Of a stretch of DNA of 64,000 nucleotides, positions 8,897 through 17,525 are shown in pieces. A model generated the notes under the pieces. That model worked only from the letters and a program-made list of their open reading frames with translations. It did not search any database and was not told the origin of the DNA. A program made the position numbers and the translations under genes. The DNA lies in assembly GCF_046127645.1 (NCBI RefSeq), contig NZ_CP175919.1. One strand, 5' to 3'. Positions within the stretch are counted from its first letter, which is position 1, and the number at the start of each line of letters is the position of its first letter. This DNA is from Clostridium_F caseinilyticum. Its GTDB lineage: Bacteria > Bacillota > Clostridia > Clostridiales > Clostridiaceae.

Positions 8897-10033
8897 GTGA
8901 GTTGTAATAACATACTAGAAGTAAATGAAAAAAATAATTTAGAAACATTATTAAATAATTTAACTAAAAATGATTTAACAGATATAAGAAAATCATTAGA
9001 TATAAAAGGAGCCAGTAAATTAAATAAGAAAGAACTAATTAAAGTTTTAGAAGATAAGTTACATAATAATTTAGATGAAGTAATAAATAATATTGGATTC
9101 TATGAATATATTTTTTTAGATAGATATTTTGATGAGGTAGAATATGTAAATAAAGATATAAATAAGTTTGATAATGCAATTACTGACTTAAAGAAAAAAG
9201 GTATAATATTTCAAGTAAATAATGATAAAAATAAAATTGTTATACCAAAAGAACTAGAAGACAGCATAAAAGAAAATTACATAGATAGGGAAGATTTTAA
9301 CTTAGGATTTTACATATCAAAAGATATACTAAAAGTAATAGAAGTTTTGCTTCATTATTATGGAGTTTTAAATTTAGAAGAATTATATGAAATTATACAT
9401 AACATGTCTTCAAATTTAAAATATGGAAAAGATAAAAATATAGAAATTGAATTTGATAGAAATTATTTAACTAATTTATTAAGTGATAACAATAGAAATT
9501 ATTATGGAATAAAAAAACAGGATAATAATTACTATGTAGAAGATGTAATTAATTTATCTTATGTTTTGCAAGGTCATAAAGCAGTACAATACTTAAACTA
9601 TAAACAATTAAGTATTAATTATATAAGAAAGTTTAATAAAGAAGAGTTTTATATAAAGCCACTAGAAGAATTAAAAAAATATATTAAAGAAAATTTAAAT
9701 TTTAAAGAGGAAAAATTAAATGAAGTAATTTATTCTACAAGTTGCCTTATGAAAAATGCTTTTTCTATGGATTATGTATTCGAAGATATAAAGGGAAGAA
9801 TATATTTAAAGAATGAAGAAATAGAAAGAGGCATGAAAGGTATTATAACTGAGATAAATAATAACATTGAAAAATGGTGCTTAAGAGGCCATAGTATAAA
9901 AGAAATAAAATCTAAAGAAGATAAAATATATGAAAAAGTAGAAAAAGTTAATCATAAGGGTAAAATAGGAAGAAATGATCCATGTCCTTGTGGCAGCGGG
10001 AAAAAGTATAAAAAATGCTGCTTAAATAAGTAA
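8897..10033 (+). CDS. SEC-C motif protein with Rho-N/SAP-like N-terminus
   Basis: This 378-residue soluble protein carries a C-terminal zinc-binding SEC-C motif (RNDPCPCGSGKKYKKCC, last 20 residues), as found at the end of SecA and in many stand-alone proteins. The N-terminus (LTKNDLTDIRKSLDIKGASKLNKKELIKVLED) resembles the SAP/Rho-N helix-extension-helix fold that binds nucleic acid. The middle is Asn/Lys/Glu-rich and helical without recognised catalytic residues. GTG 8897 follows AGGAGA with good spacing. It is monocistronic, ended by a strong hairpin at 10176. Function unknown. Confidence 0.8.
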   Translation: MSCNNILEVNEKNNLETLLNNLTKNDLTDIRKSLDIKGASKLNKKELIKVLEDKLHNNLDEVINNIGFYEYIFLDRYFDEVEYVNKDINKFDNAITDLKKKGIIFQVNNDKNKIVIPKELEDSIKENYIDREDFNLGFYISKDILKVIEVLLHYYGVLNLEELYEIIHNMSSNLKYGKDKNIEIEFDRNYLTNLLSDNNRNYYGIKKQDNNYYVEDVINLSYVLQGHKAVQYLNYKQLSINYIRKFNKEEFYIKPLEELKKYIKENLNFKEEKLNEVIYSTSCLMKNAFSMDYVFEDIKGRIYLKNEEIERGMKGIITEINNNIEKWCLRGHSIKEIKSKEDKIYEKVEKVNHKGKIGRNDPCPCGSGKKYKKCCLNK

Positions 10034-10175
10034 TAATTAAACATATTTAATTTGTAAAATAAACAATTTATGAAGCCTAGTTATAGTCTTTGTTACTTGA
10101 ATTTTTTATTTTTGATATCTTAAGATTAAAAATAGAATATAAAATGTATTAAAAAGTACATAAATAAAAAAGATA

Positions 10176-10236
10176 AAATGCTCTCCTTAAGATGAATAGT
10201 TTTTAATTTATTCACCTTAAGAAGAGCATTTTTGTC
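10176..10236. terminator. Strong intrinsic terminator
   Basis: AAAATGCTCTCCTTAAGATG and CACCTTAAGAAGAGCATTTTT form a long stem with one or two mismatches and end in a T-run. It lies 140 bp after the SEC-C gene; 10034-10354 otherwise holds nothing recognised. Confidence 0.8.
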
Positions 10237-10354
10237 TATAATAAACTATTGATAAGGTGTAGAATTAAAAACAAATATTTTTATATAGCTCTTTTTGAAG
10301 AGTTTTAGATAATATATATATATAGAAAATGATAAAGTAAAATTTGTAATAGCA

Positions 10355-10394
10355 TTGACAATATTATGATATTAGTGTACTATGTAAACAGTAC
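10355..10394 (+). promoter_or_regulatory. Sigma-A promoter overlapped by GntR/YtrA-type operator
   Basis: TTGACA (10355-10360), a 17-bp spacer and TACTAT (10378-10383) form a near-consensus promoter. The imperfect palindrome GTACTATGTAAACAGTAC (10377-10394) covers the -10 and the start region, where binding of the regulator encoded next would block transcription. Autoregulation is inferred from position. Confidence 0.75.
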
Positions 10395-10417
10395 GGTAGA
10401 ACTTTGGAGGTGAAGCT

Positions 10418-10798
10418 TTGAAAATAAAATTTGATGATAAAATAGCAATATATATACAAATAATGAATTATGTGAAACAAAACATAGTTAACGGTAGTCT
10501 TCATTTAGGGGATAAACTCCCATCTGTTAGAGAATTCTCTAAAGAACTGACTGTTAATCCCAATACATTACAAAGAGCTTATCAAGAATTAGAGCGAGAA
10601 GATATAATTTTTACTCAACGGGGAATGGGGTCTTTTATTAGTAAAGATAAAAAAATAATAGAAAGGCTAAGAGAGGAAATGAGTAGGGAAATAGTACATG
10701 ATTTTTTAGAGGGAATGAAGAAAATAGGGTTTAGAAAAGAAGAAATATTAAATGAAATAAGAAAGGAATTAGAAAAGGAGGATATAAATAATGGATAA
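10418..10798 (+). CDS. GntR-family (YtrA-type) transcriptional regulator
   Basis: The 126-residue protein is a winged-helix DNA-binding domain (about residues 5-75, with DKLPSVREFSKELTVNPNTLQRAYQELE and the wing ITQRGMGSFI-like segment IFTQRGMGSFIS) followed by a short helical dimerisation tail of about 45 residues. That size is the YtrA subfamily, which normally represses an ABC transporter operon encoded with it. TTG 10418 is used as start, preceded by GGAGGTGA. The stop overlaps the next gene by 8 bp, indicating translational coupling. Confidence 0.93.
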   Translation: MKIKFDDKIAIYIQIMNYVKQNIVNGSLHLGDKLPSVREFSKELTVNPNTLQRAYQELEREDIIFTQRGMGSFISKDKKIIERLREEMSREIVHDFLEGMKKIGFRKEEILNEIRKELEKEDINNG

Positions 10799-11486
10799 GA
10801 TATTAACTTGTTCTAATTTAAAAAAGGGTTATTTTAATAAAAATGCACTGAATGGGTTAGGTATGGAAGTAAAAAAGGGAAGAATAGTAGGATTATTAGG
10901 GCCAAATGGTAGTGGAAAAACTACATTTTTAAAAATAGCAGCAGGAATATTAAAATGTAGTTCAGGAGAAATATTAATAGATGGAGAAGCTCCAGGGGTA
11001 AGTACTAAGGCTAAAGTTGCATATTTGCCTGATAAAAACTTTTTGTATAAATGGATGAAAATAAAGGATGCAGTAGAATTTTATAAGGATTTTTATGGAG
11101 ACTTTAATGAGAAAAAGTGTAATGAGCTTTTAGAATTTATGAATTTAGATAAAGAAAGTAAGGTTACTGCATTATCTAAAGGTATGCTTGAAAAATTACT
11201 TCTTACATTAACTTTATCTAGAAAAGCAAAATTATATTTATTAGATGAACCTTTAGGTGGCGTAGACCCAGTAAGCAGAGATAAAATATTAGATGCAATA
11301 ATAAATAATTATAGTGAAGATAGTAGCATAGTAGTCACCACCCATTTAGTTAATGACATAGAAAGAATTTTTGATGATGTTTTCTTTATATCTGATGGTG
11401 AGATAGCATTAAGTGGTGTAGCAGAGGAACTTAGAATGGAAAAGGGAATGTCTATAGATGAATTGTACAAGGAGGTATTTAAATAA
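10791..11486 (+). CDS. ABC transporter ATP-binding protein (YtrA operon)
   Basis: The 231-residue cytoplasmic ATPase powers the membrane partner encoded next. Walker A is GPNGSGKTT (about 35-43), the Walker B is LYLLDEPLGGVD, and the switch His lies in VVTTHL. The signature loop is degenerate (ALSKGMLEKLLL instead of LSGGQ), a feature common in antibiotic-type exporters of the YtrB/BcrA group. It overlaps the regulator gene upstream, and the permease start overlaps its stop. The substrate is unknown; drug or bacitracin-like export is possible. Confidence 0.9.
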   Translation: MDKILTCSNLKKGYFNKNALNGLGMEVKKGRIVGLLGPNGSGKTTFLKIAAGILKCSSGEILIDGEAPGVSTKAKVAYLPDKNFLYKWMKIKDAVEFYKDFYGDFNEKKCNELLEFMNLDKESKVTALSKGMLEKLLLTLTLSRKAKLYLLDEPLGGVDPVSRDKILDAIINNYSEDSSIVVTTHLVNDIERIFDDVFFISDGEIALSGVAEELRMEKGMSIDELYKEVFK

Positions 11487-12247
11487 TGGGGAAGCTTATA
11501 AAATATAATTTGAAATGTTATTATAAAGAAATTTTAATATTACTAAGTTTAATAGTTTTATCTAATTTAGGTCTTTTTTATAAAATAAATCAATGGCCAA
11601 GAGAAGTAATATTTGCATTATCAATCGCTATACTTTCTTTTGCTTGTTTAGTAGTTTTAATATGGAATATAAATATGTTTAGTAAAGATCTCTATTCAGA
11701 TACTTCTTATTTAATATTTACATTGCCTGTTAAAGGTAGAAGTATAGTAGGTGCTAAATTAGTAACATCAATTATTCAAGTTATATTAGTAAATATAGTA
11801 GCAGGAATATTTATATATATACATTTTAAAAATAGCCGTTTAGCATATTTTGATATTACAGCATATTTAACCTTCAAAAATATTTCTATTGCTATTATTG
11901 TAGGAATTTTTGAGTATATAATTTTATTATTAACTATATATGTGTCTATAGCATTATCTAGAGTTGCTATTAGAAAGAAGAAACTTGGTAAATTAGGTTC
12001 ATTTGGAATATTTGTTGCTATATGCATAGTTTCAGAAAAATTAACTATATGGCTAGCAAAAATTTTTCCTCAAACTATAGAACTAGCTATAAGACCAAGT
12101 ACAGTTATATCAAACACAACGAATAGTGCAAGAGTTGCTTTAGATTTCGTAAATATTAACATAGCTTCTACAATATTTGATATAGTGCTTACAGTAATAT
12201 TATTTATAGTAGTATCTTATTTATTACAAGAAAAAGTTGAAATTTAA
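11486..12247 (+). CDS. ABC transporter permease (ABC-2-like)
   Basis: The 253-residue membrane protein has about six predicted membrane segments, the first at about residues 17-33 and the last at about 228-247. TLPVKGRSIVGAKLVTSI between the second and third segments is typical of ABC-2-type permeases. TAATG overlap with the ATPase stop shows co-translation. It completes a three-gene regulator-ATPase-permease operon whose substrate is not evident. Confidence 0.88.
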   Translation: MGKLIKYNLKCYYKEILILLSLIVLSNLGLFYKINQWPREVIFALSIAILSFACLVVLIWNINMFSKDLYSDTSYLIFTLPVKGRSIVGAKLVTSIIQVILVNIVAGIFIYIHFKNSRLAYFDITAYLTFKNISIAIIVGIFEYIILLLTIYVSIALSRVAIRKKKLGKLGSFGIFVAICIVSEKLTIWLAKIFPQTIELAIRPSTVISNTTNSARVALDFVNINIASTIFDIVLTVILFIVVSYLLQEKVEI

Positions 12248-12271
12248 TATGTTTTTATATTATTAAGAATT

Positions 12272-12405
12272 GATAAACAGAGTTCTTGGCTTTAGAGAGA
12301 GTTTTTACATCATCTAAAATTTAGAAAATGGTTATATAGAGGTGTAGTGACTTTTTACTCACACTTTCAAGAATGGAGTATTAGAGCCAATATACATCGC
12401 ATAAA
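12272..12405 (+). repeat. Dispersed repeat R1, copy a
   Basis: Begins ATAAACAGAGTTCTTGGCTT, continues CTAAAATTTAGAAAATGGTTAT and ends near CATCGCATAAA. It matches, in order, the repeat copies at 25208 (+), 29351 (-), 32006 (-) and the half copy at 58620 (+). Directly after it comes a perfect hairpin AAGGGTGTTTCAAAAT/ATTTTGAGACACCCTT (12403-12444), a likely terminator for the ABC operon. Confidence 0.7.
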
Positions 12406-12444
12406 GGGTGTTTCAAAATGAATTTAATTTTGAGACACCCTTTT
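12403..12444 (+). terminator. Intrinsic terminator after the YtrA-type ABC operon
   Basis: AAAGGGTGTTTCAAAAT pairs with ATTTTGAGACACCCTTTT. It is 160 bp past the permease stop, separated from it by repeat R1. Confidence 0.7.
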
Positions 12445-12475
12445 GCAAATCTCTAATATAAAATAAGAAAATTTT

Positions 12476-12568
12476 TATTAAACGAAAAAATTGCATAATT
12501 CATTATTAAATATAAATATATTATATGGATATATTTCCTTAAACATAATATGTTGTGCAAGTATTAAA
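12476..12568. repeat. Palindromic repeat R5, copy at 12.5 kb
   Basis: Contains AAATTGCATAATTCATTATT followed by an ATATATTATATGGATATAT centre and a degenerate right arm. Shares its arm with copies near 47, 23344, 47912 and 62338. Confidence 0.5.
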
Positions 12569-12808
12569 AATCTTTTAATTATGCAGTTTTTCTTTGATAT
12601 ATCTTATTATGGTCATAATGAGCAAGTTAAGCATAATATTAATAAGGATAAAGGAATTTTTCTTATAATTATTTCAATTTATATAAAATAAATTGTAGAA
12701 TTTTCTCTATAGCTTTGCTATAATCTAATCTGATAGATTTAAAAAATAATTCATAAATTTATTAATTTAAATTTGTAAATAATAAAAAAAATTGTTAAGA
12801 GGGATGTT

Positions 12809-13049
12809 ATGATTACGGATAAGTTGCTAAATAAGAATTTTATATTAGCAAAAAATAAAGAAAAAACAGGGGCGGATGGATAAAAAAATATTTCAGTTTT
12901 TACGTATATATGAAAAAACTGTATTAAGGAATTATTTATGACTTTTTTTAGGACTTAAATTAACTCCAAATCCATATAAAAAGATTGTTTATTTATATTA
13001 TTATTGCAAAATCTTTACCCCTGTATCTTAATACGGGGGTTATTTATTT
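12809..13049 (+). ncRNA. Structured region upstream of pot operon, with 24-codon ORF
   Basis: A 24-codon ORF (ATG 12809, stop ending 12883) follows AGAGGGATG. It contains hairpin TTGCTAAATAA/TTATATTAGCAA (12824-12851). A second hairpin CAGTTTTTACG/...AAAAAACTG lies at 12894-12921. A third, perfect one is ACCCCTGTAT-CTTA-ATACGGGGGT (13017-13040), followed by TATTTATTTA, and looks like a terminator. The series looks like an attenuated leader or a small RNA; no known class was recognised. The flank 13050-13338 shows nothing further. Confidence 0.35.
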
Positions 13050-13338
13050 ATAAAATTCTATTTAATCAACTTAATTTTATACAATTATTTATCTGCTTTT
13101 TATAGCCACTTTATTTAAAGGCAGAGTAAAGAGAGTATAAGAATTTCTAGATAAATATTTTTAAGCTTTAGAGAGTGTGGAATTCTTTTTATAGCTAAGA
13201 AATTTGTTTATAAAGATATTAATAAAATTTACATAATTTATATTTGTAGAATTGAATTTATTTTAAATAAAATAATGTTTTTGAAAACAATTAATTTAAA
13301 TTTATATAAATAAATATTATAAGGTAGAGGTGATTTTC

Positions 13339-14424
13339 TTGATTGAGGTAATGGTTCAATTAAAAAATGTTAGTAAAAAATTCTTGGAGAATAATTCTTT
13401 AGCGGTAGATAAAGTTTCTCTAGATATAAATAAAGGAGAATTTTTGACTATTTTAGGTCCAAGTGGATGTGGTAAGACAACAACATTAAGAATGATAGCA
13501 GGTTTTGAAGACCAAAGTGATGGATCAATTTTTATAGATGGTGAAGAGGTTTCAAAGGTGCCTGCATATAAAAGATGTGTTAACACTGTATTCCAAAGTT
13601 ATGCATTATTTCCACATATGAATATTTTTGAAAATGTGGCTTTTGGGTTAAAAGTTAAAAATGTACCAGAAAGTCAAATTAAAGAAAGAGTAAAAGAAAT
13701 GTTAAAGATGGTTCAACTTGAAGGTTATGATAATAGAATGCCAAGTGAACTTTCTGGTGGTCAAAAACAAAGAGTAGCTATAGCAAGGGCTGTTATAAAT
13801 AACCCCAAGGTGCTTTTATTAGATGAGCCTTTGGGAGCATTAGATTTAAAACTTAGAAAACAAATGCAATTAGAGTTAAAACAACTTCAAAGAAAGTTGG
13901 GAATAACTTTTATTTATGTAACTCATGACCAAGAAGAAGCATTAACTATGTCAGATAGGATTGTAGTTATGAATAAAGGTGTTATAGAACATGTTGGAAC
14001 TCCAGCAGATATATATGAGAGACCAAAAACTAAATTTGTAGCAAACTTCATTGGAGAAACTAATTTATTTGAAGGAAAGATTTTAGAAAAGAATAATAAT
14101 AGATATTTATTAGATGAAGATGATGGAGAAGAAATATTAATAACTGGCTCTTCTACATCTATGACACAAGAAGTATGCCTTGCTATTAGACCAGAGAGAA
14201 TTAAACTTTCAAATAGTGTGGATAATGGAATGGTAGGAATAAAGGTAAATATTAAAGAAAGAATTTATAACGGATCTGTAATTAAAACCGTTGTTGTTAC
14301 TCAAAATGGTAGGGAATTTGTGGTGTCAGAACCTATAAGTGACGTATACTCTCCACATAATCCTGATGATAAACTATATTTGTTTGCCACATGGAATCCT
14401 AAACATGCAGTGGTGATGCAATAA
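13339..14424 (+). CDS. potA: Spermidine/putrescine ABC transporter ATPase PotA
   Basis: This 361-residue ATPase drives polyamine uptake on the cytoplasmic face of PotB-PotC. It has Walker A GPSGCGKTT, Q-loop VFQSYALFPHM, signature LSGGQKQRVAIARA, Walker B VLLLDEPLGALD and the H-loop in VTHDQEEAL. A C-terminal TOBE/OB regulatory domain (about residues 235-361) includes AIRPERIKLS. Start TTG 13339 fits the GAGGTG site at 13327-13332; ATG 13351 lies too close to a second GAGG. potB starts in the TAATG overlap, so potA-potB-potCD form one operon. Confidence 0.95.
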   Translation: MIEVMVQLKNVSKKFLENNSLAVDKVSLDINKGEFLTILGPSGCGKTTTLRMIAGFEDQSDGSIFIDGEEVSKVPAYKRCVNTVFQSYALFPHMNIFENVAFGLKVKNVPESQIKERVKEMLKMVQLEGYDNRMPSELSGGQKQRVAIARAVINNPKVLLLDEPLGALDLKLRKQMQLELKQLQRKLGITFIYVTHDQEEALTMSDRIVVMNKGVIEHVGTPADIYERPKTKFVANFIGETNLFEGKILEKNNNRYLLDEDDGEEILITGSSTSMTQEVCLAIRPERIKLSNSVDNGMVGIKVNIKERIYNGSVIKTVVVTQNGREFVVSEPISDVYSPHNPDDKLYLFATWNPKHAVVMQ

Positions 14425-15386
14425 TGTGGGGGAAATTTAGCAATGCTTTTTCAAATATTTTTAAAAAGCAGTTGCATGATAAAAACACAGATATTAATTT
14501 AGGAGAAGACAAAGAAGGAATAAAGAGTAAGTTAAAAAAATCTACTCCTATATTTAAGACAGTGGGGCCCGTTGCCTTGTGGCTTATTACATTTTTTGTT
14601 GTTCCTTTACTTCTTGTGCTAGTGGTTAGCTTTTTATCAAGAGGTGAATATGGAGATATAAGATTACCTTTTACATTGAAAAATTATAGAAGACTTATGG
14701 ATCCTATGTACGGAGAAATTTTAATTAAAACTTTGACAATTTCTATTAGTACTACTTTAGGGTGTTTGATTATAGGCTATCCTTTTGCATATTTCATTGG
14801 AAAATCAGATAAAAAATATAGAGGACTATTATTATTATTAGTTATACTACCTTTTTGGACTAACTCTTTAGTCCGAACTTATGCATGGATAATACTTTTA
14901 AAAACGGAGGGAGTAATTAACACATATCTTTTGAAATTTGGCTTAATTCACTCTCCATTGGAAATGCTTTATACAGATGGTGCTGTATTTATAGGAATGC
15001 TTTATATAATGTTACCTTTTATGGTGCTACCTATTTATACATCTATAGAAAAATTAGATATGAGTTATATAGAAGCTGCCAATGATCTTGGAGCATCACC
15101 TTATAAAACCTTTAAAGAAATAACATTACCTTTAACTCTACCGGGTATTATAGCAGGATGTATGCTAGTGTTTATACCAACCTTAGGTTATTTCTTTATA
15201 TCTGACTTAATGGGTGGAAGTAAGACTATGTTAATTTCAAATCTAATTAAAAATCAATTTTTAACCTCCAGAGATTGGCCTTTTGGTTCAGCTATAGCAG
15301 TGATATTAATTATTTTAATGCTTATAGCTATAAGTTTCTATTTTAAAGGAAATAAGCCAAGGAAGGGTACTGAGGAGGTTAGCTAA
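14424..15386 (+). CDS. potB: Spermidine/putrescine ABC transporter permease PotB
   Basis: The 320-residue inner-membrane permease has six membrane segments after an unusually long, charged cytoplasmic N-terminus of about 45 residues. The binding-protein-dependent transport EAA loop is visible as EAANDLGASPYKTFKEITLP, which docks on PotA. WTNSLVRTYAWIILL is typical of PotB. The ATG overlaps the potA stop and the next gene begins 3 bp after this stop. Confidence 0.95.
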   Translation: MWGKFSNAFSNIFKKQLHDKNTDINLGEDKEGIKSKLKKSTPIFKTVGPVALWLITFFVVPLLLVLVVSFLSRGEYGDIRLPFTLKNYRRLMDPMYGEILIKTLTISISTTLGCLIIGYPFAYFIGKSDKKYRGLLLLLVILPFWTNSLVRTYAWIILLKTEGVINTYLLKFGLIHSPLEMLYTDGAVFIGMLYIMLPFMVLPIYTSIEKLDMSYIEAANDLGASPYKTFKEITLPLTLPGIIAGCMLVFIPTLGYFFISDLMGGSKTMLISNLIKNQFLTSRDWPFGSAIAVILIILMLIAISFYFKGNKPRKGTEEVS

Positions 15387-15388
15387 AG

Positions 15389-17230
15389 ATGAAAAAGAAT
15401 AAAAGTTTATTAAGTAAAATATATGCAATTTTAGTGTATGCTTTTTTATATTTGCCAATCTTTGTTCTAGTAGTATTTTCTTTTAATAAATCTAAACTGA
15501 ATGCTACTTTTACAGGCTTTACATTAGATTGGTATAAAAATTTAATAAATAATACTCAGATATTAGAAGCATTAAAAAACAGTTTAATAATAGCTTTTAT
15601 AAGTACTTTTTTTGCAGTAATTATAGGAACTTTAGCTGCTATAGGTATGTATAGATATAAATTTAAGGGGAAAAAGGCTATGGAGGGACTGCTTTATATT
15701 CCAGTAGTTATCCCTGAAATAGTTATGGGAATCTCCATGCTTGCTTTTTTCTCTTCTCTTAATTTGCCTGCAGGACTTATAACTTTAATACTTGCTCATA
15801 TAACCTTTTGCATTTCCTACGTTATTATAGTAGTTAGGGCTAGGTTAGATGGATTTGATTCTGCACTAGAGGAGGCTGCTCAAGATTTAGGAGCTACACC
15901 TTGGCAAACTTTAACTAAGGTCACATTGCCTGTAATATCACCAGGAATTATATCTGGTGCGTTACTTGCTTTTATATTGTCTTTAGATGATGTTATAATA
16001 AGCTTTTTTGCCGCTGGACCAGACAGTAATACATTGCCACTTAAGATATTTGCTATGGTTAAGTTTGGAGTAACCCCTGAAATAAATGCATTGTCTACTG
16101 TGATGATGGTGTTTACTTTAAGTATGGTGGTTATAGCTGAAGGTATAAGAAGAAATATGCTTAAAAATAAAAAAGTAAAAAAAGCATTATCTTTTGTAGT
16201 CATACTGTTAATGATTACTGGAGTTGGTTTCACCATTTTTGGAAACACAACTAAAACAGAAAAGCAAGTATTGAATATATTTAACTGGTCAGAATTTTTA
16301 CCACAGTCTGTTGTTGAACAGTTTGAAAAAGAATATAATGTAAAAGTTAATTATTCTACTTTTTCTTCTAATGAAGAAATGCTTGCAAAATTAATGGGTG
16401 GAAATGTTCCATATGATTTAGTAGTTACTAGTGATTATGCTATTGAAATAATGACTAAACAAAAATTAGTTCAACCTATAGATAAAAATAATGTTCCGAA
16501 CTTATCTAATATAGATAAAAATGTACTTGATTTAGCCTTTGATCCTAAGAATACCTATAGTTTGCCTTATATGTGGGGAGGTAACAATATAGTAATAGAT
16601 AAGACTAAAGTTACTAAAAAGATTACTTCTTTTGATGACCTATGGGATAGTCAATTTAAAAATTCTTTGGTAATTTTGGATGACCCAAGGGTTATGATAG
16701 GGTTAGCTCTACAAAAGAATGGATACTCTATAAATACTAAAAATCCAAAAGAACTTCAAAAGGCTAAAGAGGATTTAATAAAATTAATGCCAAATGTAAA
16801 AGCCTTTGATAGTGAATCTCCAAAAACTTTACTTATAAATGGAGAGGCTTCTATAGGATATGTATGGGGAACAGAAGCATATCTTGCTAAGCTTGAAAAC
16901 CCTAATTTAGAAGTAGTTTTAACAAAAGAGGGTGTAATTCCTCAATATGATAACTTTGTAATCCCTAAAAAGGCTAAAAATAAAAAATTAGCAGAGGAAT
17001 TTATAAACTTCATATATAAACCTGAAGTAAGTGCTCAAGTGTCTGAGGAATTTCCTTATGCAAATCCAAATAAGGCAGCATATCCTTTAATGGATAAAGA
17101 TAAGCTAAATGATATAGCCGTTTACCCACCAAGAGAAGCAGTAGAAGGAAATGAGCTTATTAAGGATGTAGGTGAAACTACAAAATTATATGATGATATA
17201 TGGACTGAAATTAAAAACAGTAAAAAATAA
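15389..17230 (+). CDS. potCD: Fused spermidine/putrescine permease and binding protein PotC-PotD
   Basis: The 613-residue protein joins two normally separate subunits. Residues 1 to about 260 are PotC: six membrane segments with the EAA loop EEAAQDLGATPWQTLTKVTL. An additional membrane segment at about 265-287 (ALSFVVILLMITGVGFTIFG) then leads out of the cell into residues 290-613, a PotD-type polyamine-binding domain (VLNIFNWSEFLP; YDLVVTSDYAIEIM; SLPYMWGGNNIVID). The ex-signal-anchor region thus tethers the receptor to the permease. The reading frame is uninterrupted and no second start with a ribosome binding site is seen at the junction. This fusion is known in some clostridia. A terminator follows at 17236. 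Confidence 0.95.
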   Translation: MKKNKSLLSKIYAILVYAFLYLPIFVLVVFSFNKSKLNATFTGFTLDWYKNLINNTQILEALKNSLIIAFISTFFAVIIGTLAAIGMYRYKFKGKKAMEGLLYIPVVIPEIVMGISMLAFFSSLNLPAGLITLILAHITFCISYVIIVVRARLDGFDSALEEAAQDLGATPWQTLTKVTLPVISPGIISGALLAFILSLDDVIISFFAAGPDSNTLPLKIFAMVKFGVTPEINALSTVMMVFTLSMVVIAEGIRRNMLKNKKVKKALSFVVILLMITGVGFTIFGNTTKTEKQVLNIFNWSEFLPQSVVEQFEKEYNVKVNYSTFSSNEEMLAKLMGGNVPYDLVVTSDYAIEIMTKQKLVQPIDKNNVPNLSNIDKNVLDLAFDPKNTYSLPYMWGGNNIVIDKTKVTKKITSFDDLWDSQFKNSLVILDDPRVMIGLALQKNGYSINTKNPKELQKAKEDLIKLMPNVKAFDSESPKTLLINGEASIGYVWGTEAYLAKLENPNLEVVLTKEGVIPQYDNFVIPKKAKNKKLAEEFINFIYKPEVSAQVSEEFPYANPNKAAYPLMDKDKLNDIAVYPPREAVEGNELIKDVGETTKLYDDIWTEIKNSKK

Positions 17231-17235
17231 AAAAT

Positions 17236-17277
17236 GACCAAGTAAAAAATTTTTTTAATCTTTTACTTGGCTTTTTT
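17236..17277 (+). terminator. Terminator of the pot operon
   Basis: CCAAGTAAAAAATT and AATCTTTTACTTGG form a stem followed by CTTTTTTAG, 10 bp after the potCD stop. Confidence 0.85.
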
Positions 17278-17280
17278 AGT

Positions 17281-17451
17281 GTTTCAAGCATAGGTAATAA
17301 TTTTAAAGTAAAAGTTTATTATAGAAGTATGGATTTTGAAAATGATCATTTAATTGACAAAGATGTTCAATACAGATTTGCTCCAGAACAATTAAAATCT
17401 TGGTTTAATAATTTAATGGGAAGCAAGTCTAGGATGAATACAACTATTTAA
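17281..17451 (+). pseudogene. Short orphan coding fragment
   Basis: An open frame of 56 codons ends at 17451 and reads with normal clostridial codon use (for example DVQYRFAPEQLKSWFNNLM), but it has no ribosome binding site; the only ATG is at 17329 and the frame runs back into the pot terminator. It looks like the 3' end of a lost gene. The parent family is not recognised. Confidence 0.35.
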
Positions 17452-17525
17452 ATAATAGGCTGCAAATTTAAAGTTAACACAATATATTGTAGGATTTATA
17501 CTTAGTGCGATAGCACTTATAGTTA

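Noticed and set aside
12491..12691. 66-codon plus-strand frame in the gap before the pot operon
   Set aside because: It runs through palindromic repeat R5 and lacks a ribosome binding site.
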